A stretch of 64,000 nt of DNA from Azospirillum ramasamyi (GCF_003233655.1 NZ_CP029833.1:372001-436000); one strand, 5' to 3'. Shown: positions 25,551 to 35,130, counted from the stretch's first letter. Notes: generated by a model from the letters alone, not told the origin. Translations and numbers: made by a program.

Positions 25551-26045
25551 TTATTTTTTAGGCATAGCTGGCGTGGCGGGGGAACCCGGACCGCCGACCA
25601 GCCGCAGGCGTCCCGCGGGAGACAGGTCGGGCAGGATCGACAGGACGGTTTCCTCCGTCAGTTCGCCCATCTGGCGGCGCTTGGCGCGGGCCGCTTCGGT
25701 CGCGGCGCGCAGGGAGTCGTAGTCGACGGGATCGGCCTGCAGCAGGGCACGCACCCGCTGTCCGGCCTCGTGGTATTCCCGGGTCAGCGTGTCGTAGCGC
25801 GGGCGCAGCGGCTCGAAGGCGGCGCGCAGGCGCCGGGCGTCGGCGTCGGACAGGTCGGCGACCATCCGCTCGACGAAGCGGTCGGGCATCGGCTGGTACG
25901 CCGGCTGGCGGGACGGCGGGGCGGGATGGCGGAAGGTCGCGACCAGCATCGCCGCCAGGAACAGGTTCAGCGCCAGCGAGGCCAGCGCCAGAGCGCGCAG
26001 GCCCGGCCGCCGCAGAATCCGGCGGGGCGCGGTGAAACCGCTCAT
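25551..26045 (-). CDS. Periplasmic heavy-metal sensor (CnrX/CpxP-like)
   Basis: A 164-residue protein with an N-terminal membrane anchor (about 17-40: LRALALASLALNLFLAAMLV) and a periplasmic helical-hairpin domain (about 55-140) of the heavy-metal-sensor/CpxP family, e.g. MVADLSDADARRLRAAFEPL and LTREYHEAGQRVRALLQADP. In the Cnr system CnrX passes a metal signal to anti-sigma CnrY and sigma CnrH, and here the three genes stand in the order sigma, anti-sigma, sensor. Only a few histidines are present (one in FRHPAPP, one in REYHEAG), so the metal site of CnrX is not clearly conserved. Its start overlaps the anti-sigma stop by 4 nt. Confidence 0.75.
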   Translation of the reverse strand: MSGFTAPRRILRRPGLRALALASLALNLFLAAMLVATFRHPAPPSRQPAYQPMPDRFVERMVADLSDADARRLRAAFEPLRPRYDTLTREYHEAGQRVRALLQADPVDYDSLRAATEAARAKRRQMGELTEETVLSILPDLSPAGRLRLVGGPGSPATPAMPKK

Positions 26046-26482
26046 TGGGAGTCTCCGTCGAACAGCGTGACGACGTCATCGTGCAGCAGGGCCAGTTCCT
26101 GGCCGCGCGGCGCCTGGATGGGGGCCGGCAGCGTCCCGGCGAGCCAGCCGCCGGTCAGCCAGCCGAGCGCCAGCAGCGCGGCGCAGAAGCCCGCCACGGT
26201 CCGCCGCGGCATCCGTCCCAGCAACAGCAGCATCAGCCCGTCCTGCGGCACGGCGCGGGCGCCGGCGCCGACGGCGGACAGCAGGCGGTCGATGCGGGCA
26301 TCCTCCACCGCCGGGGGGCTGCCGGCCAGCAGCCGGTCGAAGGACATCGCCTCGTCCACCGCCGCCCGCAAGGCGGGGGAGCGGGCGAGCGCGGCCTCGG
26401 CCCCGGCGCGCAGTTCGGACGGCCAGCGTTCCGGCGAGGCGCCATACGCGTCCAGGTGACGGAGGAACCGCTCGTCGGTCAT
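26042..26482 (-). CDS. Putative anti-sigma factor
   Basis: A 146-residue protein, with one clear TM segment (about 98-120: RTVAGFCAALLALGWLTGGW) between a cytosolic N-terminal part (TDERFLRHLDAYGASPERWP, which would hold sigma) and a short periplasmic tail ending DDVVTLFDGDSQ. This is the common layout of small single-span anti-sigma proteins next to ECF genes. It has no classic zinc HxxxCxxC motif. It starts 28 nt after the sigma stop and overlaps the sensor gene. A second ATG five codons upstream (26497) also has a fair ribosome site (GGAGG), so the start is uncertain. The function is inferred mainly from position. Confidence 0.65.
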   Translation of the reverse strand: MTDERFLRHLDAYGASPERWPSELRAGAEAALARSPALRAAVDEAMSFDRLLAGSPPAVEDARIDRLLSAVGAGARAVPQDGLMLLLLGRMPRRTVAGFCAALLALGWLTGGWLAGTLPAPIQAPRGQELALLHDDVVTLFDGDSQ

Positions 26483-26510
26483 TGCTTCATCCCTCATGGG
26501 GCATCCTCCT

Positions 26511-27077
26511 TCACGGATCCTCTCCGGCGGCGAGCGCGGCCTTCAGCGCCGAGCGGGCGCGGGCGAGCAGCGAGGCGAAGGCGCTTTCGCCCATGTTCAG
26601 CACCTCGGCCGCCTGCCGCAGGCTGAGCCCCTCCTGGTGGAACAGCACCACCGCGGCGCGCTGGCGGTCGGGCAGGGCGGCCAGCGCCCGGTTGACGCGC
26701 TCCGCCGTCTGGCGCTCGGCGATGCGGGCGAGCGCGTCGGGCGACTCGTCGGGCGGATCGCCGGCCTCCTCCAGCGGCGACCAGCCGGGACGCCGGCCGC
26801 GGTCGATGGCGAGGTTCATCACGATGCGGTAGAGCCAGGTGGTGAAGGAGGCCCGCCCGCCGTCCCAGCGCCCGGCATGCTGCCAGACCCGCAGAAAGGC
26901 CTCCTGCGCGATCTCGTCGGCGTCGGACGGGTTGCCGGTCATCCGCTGGGCCAGAGCCACGGCGCGGCGCATGTGGCGGACGGCCAGCCGGTCGAAGGCC
27001 GCGGCGTCGCCGCCGGCCACGCGGGCCATCAACTCGTCGTCCGTGCCGCTGGCCTCGATCACCGGGGTTCCGCTCAT
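26511..27077 (-). CDS. ECF RNA polymerase sigma factor
   Basis: A roughly 188-residue sigma-70 family protein. Region 2 shows DAAAFDRLAVRHMRRAVALA and DADEIAQEAFLRVWQHAGRW with SFTTWLYRIVMNLAIDRGRR. Region 4 shows NRALAALPDRQRAAVVLFHQ, EGLSLRQAAEVLNMGESAFA and SLLARARSAL. I placed the start at ATG 27077 (MSGTPVIEAS) because longer in-frame versions read through an intergenic palindrome at 27.16-27.22 kb. The true start could be a few codons away, and no strong ribosome site is seen. With the following anti-sigma and CnrX-like genes it forms an envelope- or metal-stress regulatory unit, placed downstream of mdtABC on the same strand. Confidence 0.88.
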   Translation of the reverse strand: MSGTPVIEASGTDDELMARVAGGDAAAFDRLAVRHMRRAVALAQRMTGNPSDADEIAQEAFLRVWQHAGRWDGGRASFTTWLYRIVMNLAIDRGRRPGWSPLEEAGDPPDESPDALARIAERQTAERVNRALAALPDRQRAAVVLFHQEGLSLRQAAEVLNMGESAFASLLARARSALKAALAAGEDP

Positions 27078-27160
27078 GCCGTGGGCCAGAACTATGCCGA
27101 AGAGCGCGAGGGGGTGCCAGGGGGTCATCCAAGGAACCATGCGGTTCGGGAGTCTTGACT

Positions 27161-27222
27161 CACCCCTCACCCTCCCCGCGCCTTCGGCGCGGCTCCTCTC
27201 CCTCTCCCGGGGCGGGAGAGGG
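27161..27222. repeat. Palindromic mosaic element between mdtC and the sigma gene
   Basis: CCGCGCC-ttc-GGCGCGG (27176-27192) followed by CTCTCCC-GGGGC-GGGAGAG (27202-27220), framed by CCCTCACCCTCC. It is the same family as the elements inside rbbA and at 42.3-42.5 kb. It separates the RND operon from the sigma operon and could act as a terminator or mRNA-stabilising structure for the mdtABC transcript. Confidence 0.75.
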
Positions 27223-27260
27223 CGCTTATCCCCGAGGAGCACCGCGCCCATCGCCGCCTC

Positions 27261-30200
27261 CTATTCCGCGGGGGCGGCGATGGCGGCGCGGCGGCGGCGG
27301 CGCATGGCCAGCCGTTCCAGCGTCAGATAGACCACCGGCGTGGTGTAGAGCGTCAGCATCTGGCTGACCAGCAGGCCGCCGATGATGGCGACGCCCAGCG
27401 GGCGGCGGATCTCGCCGCCGGTGCCGTAGTCGAAGGCCAGCGGCACCGCGCCCAGAAGCGCCGTGACCGTCGTCATCATGATCGGGCGGAAGCGGACCAG
27501 CCCGGCCTCGCGGATCGCCTCCAGCGGCGACAGGCCGCGCTCGCGCTCCGCCTCCAGGGCGAAGTCGATCATCATGATGGCGTTCTTCTTGACGATGCCG
27601 ATCAGCAGGATGATGCCGATCAGCGCCACGATCGACAGGTCGTAGCCGGTCAGGATCAGCGCGATCAGCGCCCCCAGCCCGGCCGAGGGCAGGGTCGACA
27701 GGATGGTCAGCGGGTGGATCAGGCTCTCGTACAGAATGCCCAGCACGATGTAGATGGTGATGAGCGCCGCCAGGATCAGCAGCGGCTGGCTGGACGAGGA
27801 TTGCTGGAAGGCGCGCGCGTCGCCCTGGAAGCCGGCGCGGATGCTGGCCGGCATGCCGATGTCCTCCGCCGCGCGCTGGATCACCTCGGTCGCCTGGGAC
27901 AGCGAGACGCCGGGGGCGAGGTTGAAGGTCAGGTTGGCGACCGGGAAGCCGTTCTGGTGCTGGATGCTGGCCGCCTGGTTGCCGATGGTGACGCGCGCCA
28001 CCGTCGACAGCGGCACCATGCCGTCGCGGCCCGACACATGGATGCGCTTCAGGTCGTCGGGGCCGAGCGCCTCGCGCGGGTCGACCTCCAGCACCACCTT
28101 GTGCTGGTTCTGCGCCAGATACATGGTGGAGACCTGCCGCTGGCCGAAGGCGTCGTAGAGCGTCGCCGCCAGCTCGCTCAGGGACACGCCCAGCCGCGCG
28201 GCGGCGTCGCGGTCGACGATCACGTTGGCCTGGATGCCGCCGTTCTGCCGGTCGTTGGCGACGTCCACCAGCTCCGGCAGGGTGCGCATCTTCTCCACCA
28301 GCTTGGGCGCCCATTCGTTCAGCGCGCCGATGTCGGGATCCTGCAGGCTGTAGCGGTACTGGCTGCGGCCCTGGAAACCGCCGACGCGGATGTCCTGCAC
28401 CGGCGACAGGAACAGCTGCACCCCCGGCACCCGGCCGGCGCGCATGCGCAGCCGCTGGGTGACGGTCGCCAGATCCTCGCGCTCCGCCTTCGGTTTCAGG
28501 GCGATGTAGATCTGGCCGGAATAGCTGCCGCCCGGCCCGCCGCCGCCGATGGTGCCGCCGACGCTGGCCACCGCCGGATCGCCGGCCACCGCCTCCTGAA
28601 GCGCGCGCTGGCGCGTGACCATGGCCTGGAAGGAGATGTCCGGCGGCGGGTCGCTGAAGCCCATCAGCAGGCCGGTGTCCTGCTGCGGCACCAGGCCCTT
28701 CGGCACCTGCCCGTAGAGCCAGACGCTGACGCCGATGATGGCGAAGGTCGCCGCCAGCATGGTGCGGCGGTGGGCCAGCACCCAGTCCAGCCCGTCGGCA
28801 TAGAGGCCGAACAGCCGGTCGCCGATCCAGCTCAGCCCGCGGGCGAGCCGTCCGGGCGGTTTGCGCTCCGCCTCCGGCAGCAGCAGGTGGGCGCACATCA
28901 TCGGGGTCAGGGTCAGCGACACCACCGCCGACACGGCGATGGCGACCGACAGCACCACGGCGAACTCGCGGAACAGCCGGCCCTGGAGGCCGCCCATGAA
29001 CAGGATGGGGATGAAGACGGCGACCAGCGACAGGCTGATCGACACCACGGTGAAGGCGACCTGCCGGGATCCCTTGATCGCCGCCTCCAGCGGCCGGACG
29101 CCCTTCTCGATGTGGCGGACGATGTTCTCGATGACGACGATGGCGTCGTCCACCACGAAGCCGACCGAGATGGTCAGCGCCATCAGCGAGAAATTGTCCA
29201 GGCTGTAGCCGGCGATCCACATCACCCCGAAGGTGCCGGCCAGCGACAGCGGCACCGAGGCCGCCGGGATGACCGTCGCCCACAGGCGGCGCAGGAACAG
29301 CGCCATCACCATCACCACCAGCGCCACGGTGATCGCCAGCGTCTTCTGCACGTCGTCGATCGAGGCGCGGATGGTCGGCGTGCGGTCGGTGCGCACCGAC
29401 AGCTCCACACCGGGCGGCATCCAGCTGCGCAGGGTCGGCAGTTCGGCGTTCACCCGGTCCACCGTCTCCACCACGTTGGAGCCCGGCTGCTTCTGGATGT
29501 TGATGAGGACCGCGCGCTGGCCGTCCTGCCAGGCGGCGGTGCGGCTGTTCTCCGGCGCCTCGATCACCTCGGCGACATCGCCGAGGCGGATGGTGGCGCC
29601 GTCCTTCTGCGCCACGATCAGCCGGCGGTAGGCGTCCGCGCCGAACAGCTGGTCGCTGGCGCCGATCGACCAGAACTCGTGCGGGCCGTCGAAGCTGCCC
29701 TTCGGGCCGTTGGCGTTGGCGCGCGAGATGGCGCTGCGGATCGTCTCCAGGCTGACGCCCATGTTGGCGGCGGCGGTGGCGTTGACCCGCACGCGCACCG
29801 CCGTCTTCTCCGCCCCGTTGATGGAGACCTGGGCCACCCCCTCGATCTGGCTCAGCCGCTGGCCGATCACGCTGTCGGCCAGATTGTACAGCTCCGACGG
29901 CGCCAGGGTGGTGGAGGTCATGGCGAGCGTCAGCACCGGCGCGTCGGCCGGGTTGATGCGCCGCATCTTCGGCGGGCTCGGCAGGTCGGCCGGCAGGTCG
30001 CCGCCGGCGGCGTTGATCGCCGCCTGAACGTCGCGCGACGCCGCCTCGACGTCGCGGTCCAGGTCGAACTGCACGATGACCGACGTGCTGCCGAGCCTGC
30101 TGTTCGACGTCATCTCGGTGATGCCGGCGATGCGGGACAGCCGCCGTTCCAGCGGCGTGGCGACGGAGGCGGCCATCGTCTCCGGGCTGGCGCCGGGAAG

Positions 30201-30380
30201 CGAGGCGGAGACCACGATGGTCGGGAACTCCACCTGCGGCAGCGGCGCCACCGGCAGGAAGCGGTAGGCGACCATGCCGAGGATCATCAGCCCGATCATC
30301 AGCAGCGAGGTGCCGACCGGCCGTGCGATGAAGGGGGCGGAGAGCGACAGCTTGGACGGAGAGTTTGCGGGGGATGCCAT
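27261..30380 (-). CDS. mdtC: RND multidrug efflux permease, MdtC-like
   Basis: A 1039-residue inner-membrane proton/drug antiporter of the HAE1/AcrB family. It has TM1 (GTSLLMIGLMILGMVAYRFL), two large periplasmic loops, and the TM4 proton-relay motif ISVGFVVDDAIVVIENIVRH with paired Asp. The C-terminal repeat has GIVKKNAIMMIDFALEAERE and IMMTTVTALLGAVPLAFDYG. It is the second of two RND subunits encoded in a row, as in MdtBC, which form a mixed trimer. It starts 7 nt after the mdtB stop. Length is normal. Drugs or metals exported are unknown. Confidence 0.92.
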   Translation of the reverse strand: MASPANSPSKLSLSAPFIARPVGTSLLMIGLMILGMVAYRFLPVAPLPQVEFPTIVVSASLPGASPETMAASVATPLERRLSRIAGITEMTSNSRLGSTSVIVQFDLDRDVEAASRDVQAAINAAGGDLPADLPSPPKMRRINPADAPVLTLAMTSTTLAPSELYNLADSVIGQRLSQIEGVAQVSINGAEKTAVRVRVNATAAANMGVSLETIRSAISRANANGPKGSFDGPHEFWSIGASDQLFGADAYRRLIVAQKDGATIRLGDVAEVIEAPENSRTAAWQDGQRAVLINIQKQPGSNVVETVDRVNAELPTLRSWMPPGVELSVRTDRTPTIRASIDDVQKTLAITVALVVMVMALFLRRLWATVIPAASVPLSLAGTFGVMWIAGYSLDNFSLMALTISVGFVVDDAIVVIENIVRHIEKGVRPLEAAIKGSRQVAFTVVSISLSLVAVFIPILFMGGLQGRLFREFAVVLSVAIAVSAVVSLTLTPMMCAHLLLPEAERKPPGRLARGLSWIGDRLFGLYADGLDWVLAHRRTMLAATFAIIGVSVWLYGQVPKGLVPQQDTGLLMGFSDPPPDISFQAMVTRQRALQEAVAGDPAVASVGGTIGGGGPGGSYSGQIYIALKPKAEREDLATVTQRLRMRAGRVPGVQLFLSPVQDIRVGGFQGRSQYRYSLQDPDIGALNEWAPKLVEKMRTLPELVDVANDRQNGGIQANVIVDRDAAARLGVSLSELAATLYDAFGQRQVSTMYLAQNQHKVVLEVDPREALGPDDLKRIHVSGRDGMVPLSTVARVTIGNQAASIQHQNGFPVANLTFNLAPGVSLSQATEVIQRAAEDIGMPASIRAGFQGDARAFQQSSSSQPLLILAALITIYIVLGILYESLIHPLTILSTLPSAGLGALIALILTGYDLSIVALIGIILLIGIVKKNAIMMIDFALEAERERGLSPLEAIREAGLVRFRPIMMTTVTALLGAVPLAFDYGTGGEIRRPLGVAIIGGLLVSQMLTLYTTPVVYLTLERLAMRRRRRAAIAAPAE

Positions 30381-30387
30381 GGGCGGT

Positions 30388-33300
30388 CTACTCCGCCGCC
30401 GCGCGGCCGGGCGCCCGGTCGTTGCCCGGCAGGGCCGCCGCCTTCGCCCCCGGCCGCAGCCAGCGCCGCAGGCGGGTGCCCATCCGGTCCATGTAGAGAT
30501 AGACCACCGGCGTGGTGTAGAGCGTCAGCACCTGGCTCAGCACCAGCCCGCCGACGATGGCGATGCCCATCGGCTTGCGCAGCTCCGATCCGGTGCCGTT
30601 CTCCAGCGCCAGCGGCAGGGCGCCGAGCAGGGCCGCCATCGTCGTCATCATGATCGGGCGGAAGCGCAGCAGCGACGCCTCGTAGATCGAGCGCTCCGGC
30701 GCCATGCCCTGGTGGCGTTCGGCCTCCAGCGCGAAGTCGATCATCATGATGGCGTTCTTCTTGACGATGCCGATCAGCAGCACGATGCCGACCAGCGCGA
30801 TCAGCGACAGGTCGTGGCCGGTCGCCATCAGCGCCAGAAGCGCGCCGATGCCCGCCGACGGCAGGGTCGACAGGATGGTGATGGGGTGGATCGTGCTCTC
30901 GTACAGGATGCCGAGCACGATGTAGACCGCGACCACCGCCGCCAGGATCAGCCAGGGCTGGTTTTCCAGCGAGGTGCGGAACTCCGCGGCGGTGCCGGCG
31001 AAGCGGGCGGTCGCGGTTTCGGGCATGCCGATGCTTTCGCGCGCCTCCTGGATGGCCGCCACCGCCGCCCCCAGCGAGACGCCGGGCGCCACGTTGAAGG
31101 ACAGCGTGACGGAGGGGAACTGCCCCTGGTGGGTGATGACCAGGGGGGCGGTCCTGCGCTCCATCGACACCACCGCGCCCAAGGGCACCACGCCGCCGTT
31201 GCCCGATTTCACATAGATCTTGGACAGGGAGGACGGGTCCATCTGGAAGGACGGCTCCACCTCCAGGATCACGCGGTACTGGTTGGTCTGGGTGTAGATG
31301 GTGGACACCTGCCGCTGGCCGAAGGCGTCGTACAGCGTGTCGTCGATGGCCTGCGGCAGCACATTCAGGCGGGACGCGGCGTCGCGGTCGATGTCCAGGT
31401 AGACCTGCAGCCCGTCCGGCTGCTGGTCGGTCGCCACGTCGGTCAGCTCCGGCCTCGCGCGCAGCGCCTCCAGCAGGCGCGGGGTCCAGTTCTCCAGCTC
31501 CTTCGGGTCGGCGTCCTGCAGGACGTATTGATACTGGGTGCGGCTGACGCGGCTGTCGATCTGCACGTCCTGCACCGCCTGCATGAACAGCGAGACGCCT
31601 TTCAGGTCGGCGGTGGCGGCGCGCAGCCGGGCGATGATCTCCTCGGCCGAGGCGCTGCGCTGGTCGCGCGGCTTCAGCGCGATGGTCAGGCTGCCGGTGT
31701 TGGTGGTGGCGTTCACCGTGCCGGTGCCGACGAAGCTCGCCACCCCCGCCACGTCGGGGTCGCGGCGCACGATGTCGGCGACCTCGCGCTGGCGCTCCGC
31801 CATCGCCTTGACCGAGATGGACGGCGCGGCGTCGGTGACGCCGATGATGACGCCGGTGTCCTGCTGCGGCAGGAAGCCCTTGGGCACCACGGTGTAGAGG
31901 TAGAGCGTGGCGGCAAGCGTCGCGATGGTGAACAGCAGGGTCGCCAATTGGTGGCGCAGCACGACGCGCAGCGAGGCGGCGTAGCCGTTCAGCAGCGCCT
32001 CGAAGCCGCGTTCGGTCCAGCGGAAGAAGGCGTTGGGTTTGCTCTCCGTCTCGGGCTTGAGCAGGCGGGCGCACATCATCGGCGTCAGCGTCAGCGAGAT
32101 CACCGCCGACACCAGCACCGCGATGGAGAGCGTCATGGCGAATTCGCGGAACAGCCGGCCGACCACGCCGCCCATGAACAGCAGCGGGATGAACACGGCG
32201 ATCAGCGACAGGGTCAGCGACACGATCGTGAAGCCGATCTGGCGCGCGCCCTTCAGCGCCGCCTGCAGCGGCTTCTCGCCCTTCTCGATGTAGCGGACGA
32301 TGTTCTCGATCATCACGATGGCGTCGTCGACGACGAAGCCCGCCGCGATGGTCAGCGCCATCAGCGACAGATTGTCCAGGCTGAAGCCGCACAGCGCCAT
32401 GATGCCGAAGGTGCCGATCAGCGACAGCGGCAGCACCGCCGCCGGGATCACCGTCGCCCACGCCTTGCGCAGGAACAGGAAGATCACCATCACCACCAGC
32501 CCGGCGGTCAGCACCAGCGTCTTCTGCACGTCGGCGACCGAGGCGCGGATGGTTTCCGTCCGGTCGGTCAGCACCGCCATCTTGATCTGCGGCGGCAGCG
32601 TGGCCTCCAGCGAGGGCAGCAGCTCGTGGATGCGGTCCACCGTCTCGATGATGTTGGCGCCGGGCTGGCGCAGCACGTTCAGCAGAACCGCCGGCCTGCC
32701 GTCATGCCAGGCGGCCAGCCGGGTGTTCTCCACCGAATCGACCACGGTGCCGATGTCGGACAGCCGCACCGGGCCGCCGTTCTTGTAGGCGACGATGATC
32801 GGGCGGTAGGCGGCTGCGGTCTCGATCTGGTCGTTGACGCCGATCGACCAGGACTGGCGCGGCCCGTCGAAGCTGCCCTTCGGCGCGTTGACGTTGGCCT
32901 GGGTGATGGTGGTCCGCACATCCTCCAGCGTCAGCCCGAGACCGGCGACGGCGGCGGGGTTGACCTGCACGCGCACGGCCGGGCGCAGGCCGCCCTCGAT
33001 CCCGACATAGCCGACGCCCTCGACCTGGGACAGCTTCTGCGCCAGCAGCGTGTCGGCGGCGTCGCTGACGGTTTCCAGCCGCAGGGAGTCCGAGCTCAGC
33101 GCCAGCACCATGACCGGCGTGTCGGCCGGGTTGACCTTGTCGTAGACCGGCGGGTTCGGCAGCCCCCTGGGCAGCGTGCCGGATGCGGCGCTGATCGCCG
33201 ACTGCACGTCCTGCGAGGCGGCGTCGATGTCGCGGGAGAGGTCGAACTGCAGGGTGATGACCGACAGCCCGAAGGAACTGGTCGAGATCATCGAGGAGAT

Positions 33301-33528
33301 GCCGGGGATCTGCCCGAGCTGCCGTTCCAGCGGCGCGGTGACGGAGGAGGCCATCACGTCCGGGGCCGCCCCCGGCAGCTGGGTGGTGACGCGCACCGTC
33401 GGGAAATCGACCGTCGGCAGCGACGAGATCGGCAGCGTGCTGTAGCCCAGCAGGCCGAGCAGCACGACCGCCAGCATCAGCAGCCCGGTGGCGACCGGCC
33501 TCAGGATGAAGGGGGCGGAGATGTTCAT
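30388..33528 (-). CDS. mdtB: RND multidrug efflux permease, MdtB-like
   Basis: A 1046-residue HAE1-type RND permease. The N-terminus MNISAPFILRPVATGLLMLA is the standard start, the TM4 motif reads IAAGFVVDDAIVMIENIVRY, and the C-terminal half has GIVKKNAIMMIDFALEAERH and IMMTTMAALLGALPLALENG. It overlaps the adaptor gene mdtA by ATGA (33525-33528) and is followed directly by mdtC, the MdtABC operon plan. The outer-membrane TolC partner is not in the window. The two permeases are clearly related to each other but differ in the linker and tails, so they are not a recent duplicate. Confidence 0.92.
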   Translation of the reverse strand: MNISAPFILRPVATGLLMLAVVLLGLLGYSTLPISSLPTVDFPTVRVTTQLPGAAPDVMASSVTAPLERQLGQIPGISSMISTSSFGLSVITLQFDLSRDIDAASQDVQSAISAASGTLPRGLPNPPVYDKVNPADTPVMVLALSSDSLRLETVSDAADTLLAQKLSQVEGVGYVGIEGGLRPAVRVQVNPAAVAGLGLTLEDVRTTITQANVNAPKGSFDGPRQSWSIGVNDQIETAAAYRPIIVAYKNGGPVRLSDIGTVVDSVENTRLAAWHDGRPAVLLNVLRQPGANIIETVDRIHELLPSLEATLPPQIKMAVLTDRTETIRASVADVQKTLVLTAGLVVMVIFLFLRKAWATVIPAAVLPLSLIGTFGIMALCGFSLDNLSLMALTIAAGFVVDDAIVMIENIVRYIEKGEKPLQAALKGARQIGFTIVSLTLSLIAVFIPLLFMGGVVGRLFREFAMTLSIAVLVSAVISLTLTPMMCARLLKPETESKPNAFFRWTERGFEALLNGYAASLRVVLRHQLATLLFTIATLAATLYLYTVVPKGFLPQQDTGVIIGVTDAAPSISVKAMAERQREVADIVRRDPDVAGVASFVGTGTVNATTNTGSLTIALKPRDQRSASAEEIIARLRAATADLKGVSLFMQAVQDVQIDSRVSRTQYQYVLQDADPKELENWTPRLLEALRARPELTDVATDQQPDGLQVYLDIDRDAASRLNVLPQAIDDTLYDAFGQRQVSTIYTQTNQYRVILEVEPSFQMDPSSLSKIYVKSGNGGVVPLGAVVSMERRTAPLVITHQGQFPSVTLSFNVAPGVSLGAAVAAIQEARESIGMPETATARFAGTAAEFRTSLENQPWLILAAVVAVYIVLGILYESTIHPITILSTLPSAGIGALLALMATGHDLSLIALVGIVLLIGIVKKNAIMMIDFALEAERHQGMAPERSIYEASLLRFRPIMMTTMAALLGALPLALENGTGSELRKPMGIAIVGGLVLSQVLTLYTTPVVYLYMDRMGTRLRRWLRPGAKAAALPGNDRAPGRAAAE

Positions 33529-34889
33529 GAGGGCTGCCGTCCCTCACGCGGGGCGTCGCCGGCAGGGGAGGCTGCAGGGGAGGCTGCAGGGGCGGGGGCG
33601 GGCGGGGCGCCGGTGTTCTCGCGCTGCTGCTGGCGCTCGCGCCGCCGCTCCTCGCGCGCGGCCGGGTCGGACGCGGCGCCGGCGGGCGGTGCCATCGCGG
33701 GGGCGGCGGTGCCGGCGGTGCCGACGGGGGCGGCCGACGCGATGGGCTCGACGATGCGGATCTTGGAGCCGGGCTGCAGGCGGTACTGGCCGTCCACCAC
33801 CACGCGCTCGCCGGGGGTCAGGCCCTCGTCGATGATGGCCTTGTTCTCCTCCTGGTGGGCGACCTTGATCGGGCGCTGCTCCACCGTCAGGTCGTCCTTG
33901 ATGACATAGGCGTAGGTGCCTTGCGGCCCGCGCTGCACCACCGTCGAGGGCACCGTGGTGGCGTCGCGGCGGATGGTGGACAGCAGGCGGACATTGACGA
34001 ACTGGCCGGGCCACAGCTTCTGCGGGTCGTTGGGCATCTGCGCCTTCAGGCGGATGGTGCCGGTGCCGCTGTCGATCAGGTTGTCCACCACGGCGAGGGA
34101 GCCGGTGTCGAGCACGCGCCGGCCGTCGCGGTCCCGCACCTCCACCGTGACCGGCCCCTGCGCCTGGGCGGCCAGCACGGCGGGGAGCTGCTTCTCCGGC
34201 AGGGTGAAGAGCACGGTGATGGGCTGGATCTGGGTGATGGTGGCGATGCCGCTCTGGTCGCTGGCCCGCACCACGTTGCCCTGGTCGACGTTGCGCAGGC
34301 CGATGCGCCCGCTGATCGGCGCGGTGATGGTGGTGTAGTTCAGCTGGACCCGCACCGCCTCGATCGCCGCCTCGTCGGCGCGGATCTGCGCTTCGTACTG
34401 GGCGACCTGCGCGCGCTGGGTGTCGACCGTCTGGCGCGACGCGAATTCCTTCAGGCTCATGTTGCGCTCGAGGTCGCGCCGGGCGTTGGCGAGCAGCGCC
34501 TCGTTCTGCGCCTTCTTCGCCTCGGCCTGGGCGAGCTGGGCCTGGAGCGCGCGGGAATCGATGGTCGCCAGCAGGTCGCCGGCCTTCACCAGCTGACCTT
34601 CCTGGAGCGAGACGCGCTGCAGCTCGCCATCGACGCGGGCGCGCACGGTGACGGTGTTGAAGGCCTGGATCGTGCCGATGCCGTCGAACCAGATCGGAAC
34701 GTCCTCGCGCGCGACGGTGCCGGCCTGGACCGCCACCACGGCGTTGCCGGCGCCGCGGGGACCGGGAGGGGCGCCCGCGGCGGGTGGTGCCGCGGGAGGG
34801 GCCAGCTTCTGCTGAACCGCGTAGCCGACGCCGCCGACCAGACCGGCGAGAACCACACCGGTGACCACCGGCTTCCAACGAATCGTCAT
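33525..34889 (-). CDS. mdtA: RND efflux membrane fusion protein, MdtA-like
   Basis: A 454-residue periplasmic adaptor. It has an N-terminal anchor (about 8-27: VVTGVVLAGLVGGVGYAVQQ) and then a P/A/G-rich stretch. The lipoyl halves TVRARVDGELQRVSLQEGQL and TITAPISGRIGLRNVDQGNV surround an α-hairpin (AQAEAKKAQNEALLANARRD), followed by β-barrel and membrane-proximal domains (to about 390: LTPGERVVVDGQYRLQPGSK). The last roughly 60 residues are low-complexity (A/P with an ERRRERQQQREN patch), longer than in MdtA of enterics. Start ATG at 34889 (MTIRWKPVVTG); the long in-frame upstream extension has no family match. First gene of the mdtABC operon, divergent from gntR. Confidence 0.9.
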   Translation of the reverse strand: MTIRWKPVVTGVVLAGLVGGVGYAVQQKLAPPAAPPAAGAPPGPRGAGNAVVAVQAGTVAREDVPIWFDGIGTIQAFNTVTVRARVDGELQRVSLQEGQLVKAGDLLATIDSRALQAQLAQAEAKKAQNEALLANARRDLERNMSLKEFASRQTVDTQRAQVAQYEAQIRADEAAIEAVRVQLNYTTITAPISGRIGLRNVDQGNVVRASDQSGIATITQIQPITVLFTLPEKQLPAVLAAQAQGPVTVEVRDRDGRRVLDTGSLAVVDNLIDSGTGTIRLKAQMPNDPQKLWPGQFVNVRLLSTIRRDATTVPSTVVQRGPQGTYAYVIKDDLTVEQRPIKVAHQEENKAIIDEGLTPGERVVVDGQYRLQPGSKIRIVEPIASAAPVGTAGTAAPAMAPPAGAASDPAAREERRRERQQQRENTGAPPAPAPAASPAASPAGDAPREGRQPS

Positions 34890-35075
34890 GACTTTCCCGA
34901 CGCTTGCCGGAAGGGCCGCAGGGCCGCCCCGGTCTTTCCGTATGCCCTTGATACGGGGCGGCGGTGCGGATTCGTCGGGACGCGCCGCAAAAAATTTCCG
35001 GGTTCGGCCGCGGCGCCCCGCCAAACGCATACACCGATATGCATTGCCTTGACCGCCGACGGGGTAACGGGCATG

Positions 35076-35087
35076 ATGATGCATCAT
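35076..35087. promoter_or_regulatory. Palindromic operator upstream of gntR
   Basis: ATGATGCATCAT is a perfect 12-bp palindrome 43 nt before the gntR start and about 190 nt from the divergent mdtA start. The same core (GATGATGCATCA) is found again at 35872-35883 before the kinase gene, and I noticed no other copy in the window. A shared, symmetric site at both genes of the cluster is what is expected of the GntR operator, with autoregulation. Confidence 0.6.
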
Positions 35088-35130
35088 ACAACGAACGGCG
35101 ACAGCCGGCGACGGCGCAAGGAGGGGGAAG

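Noticed and set aside
27078-27251. N-terminal extension of the ECF sigma factor
   Set aside because: It is translated palindrome sequence (LPPRERERSRAEGAGRVRG) unlike any sigma factor, and a later ATG gives a normal N-terminus.
30274-33909. Long plus-strand open frame opposite mdtB and mdtA
   Set aside because: Same shadow composition (H, D, R, Q, G rich), no family motif, fully antisense to the RND genes.
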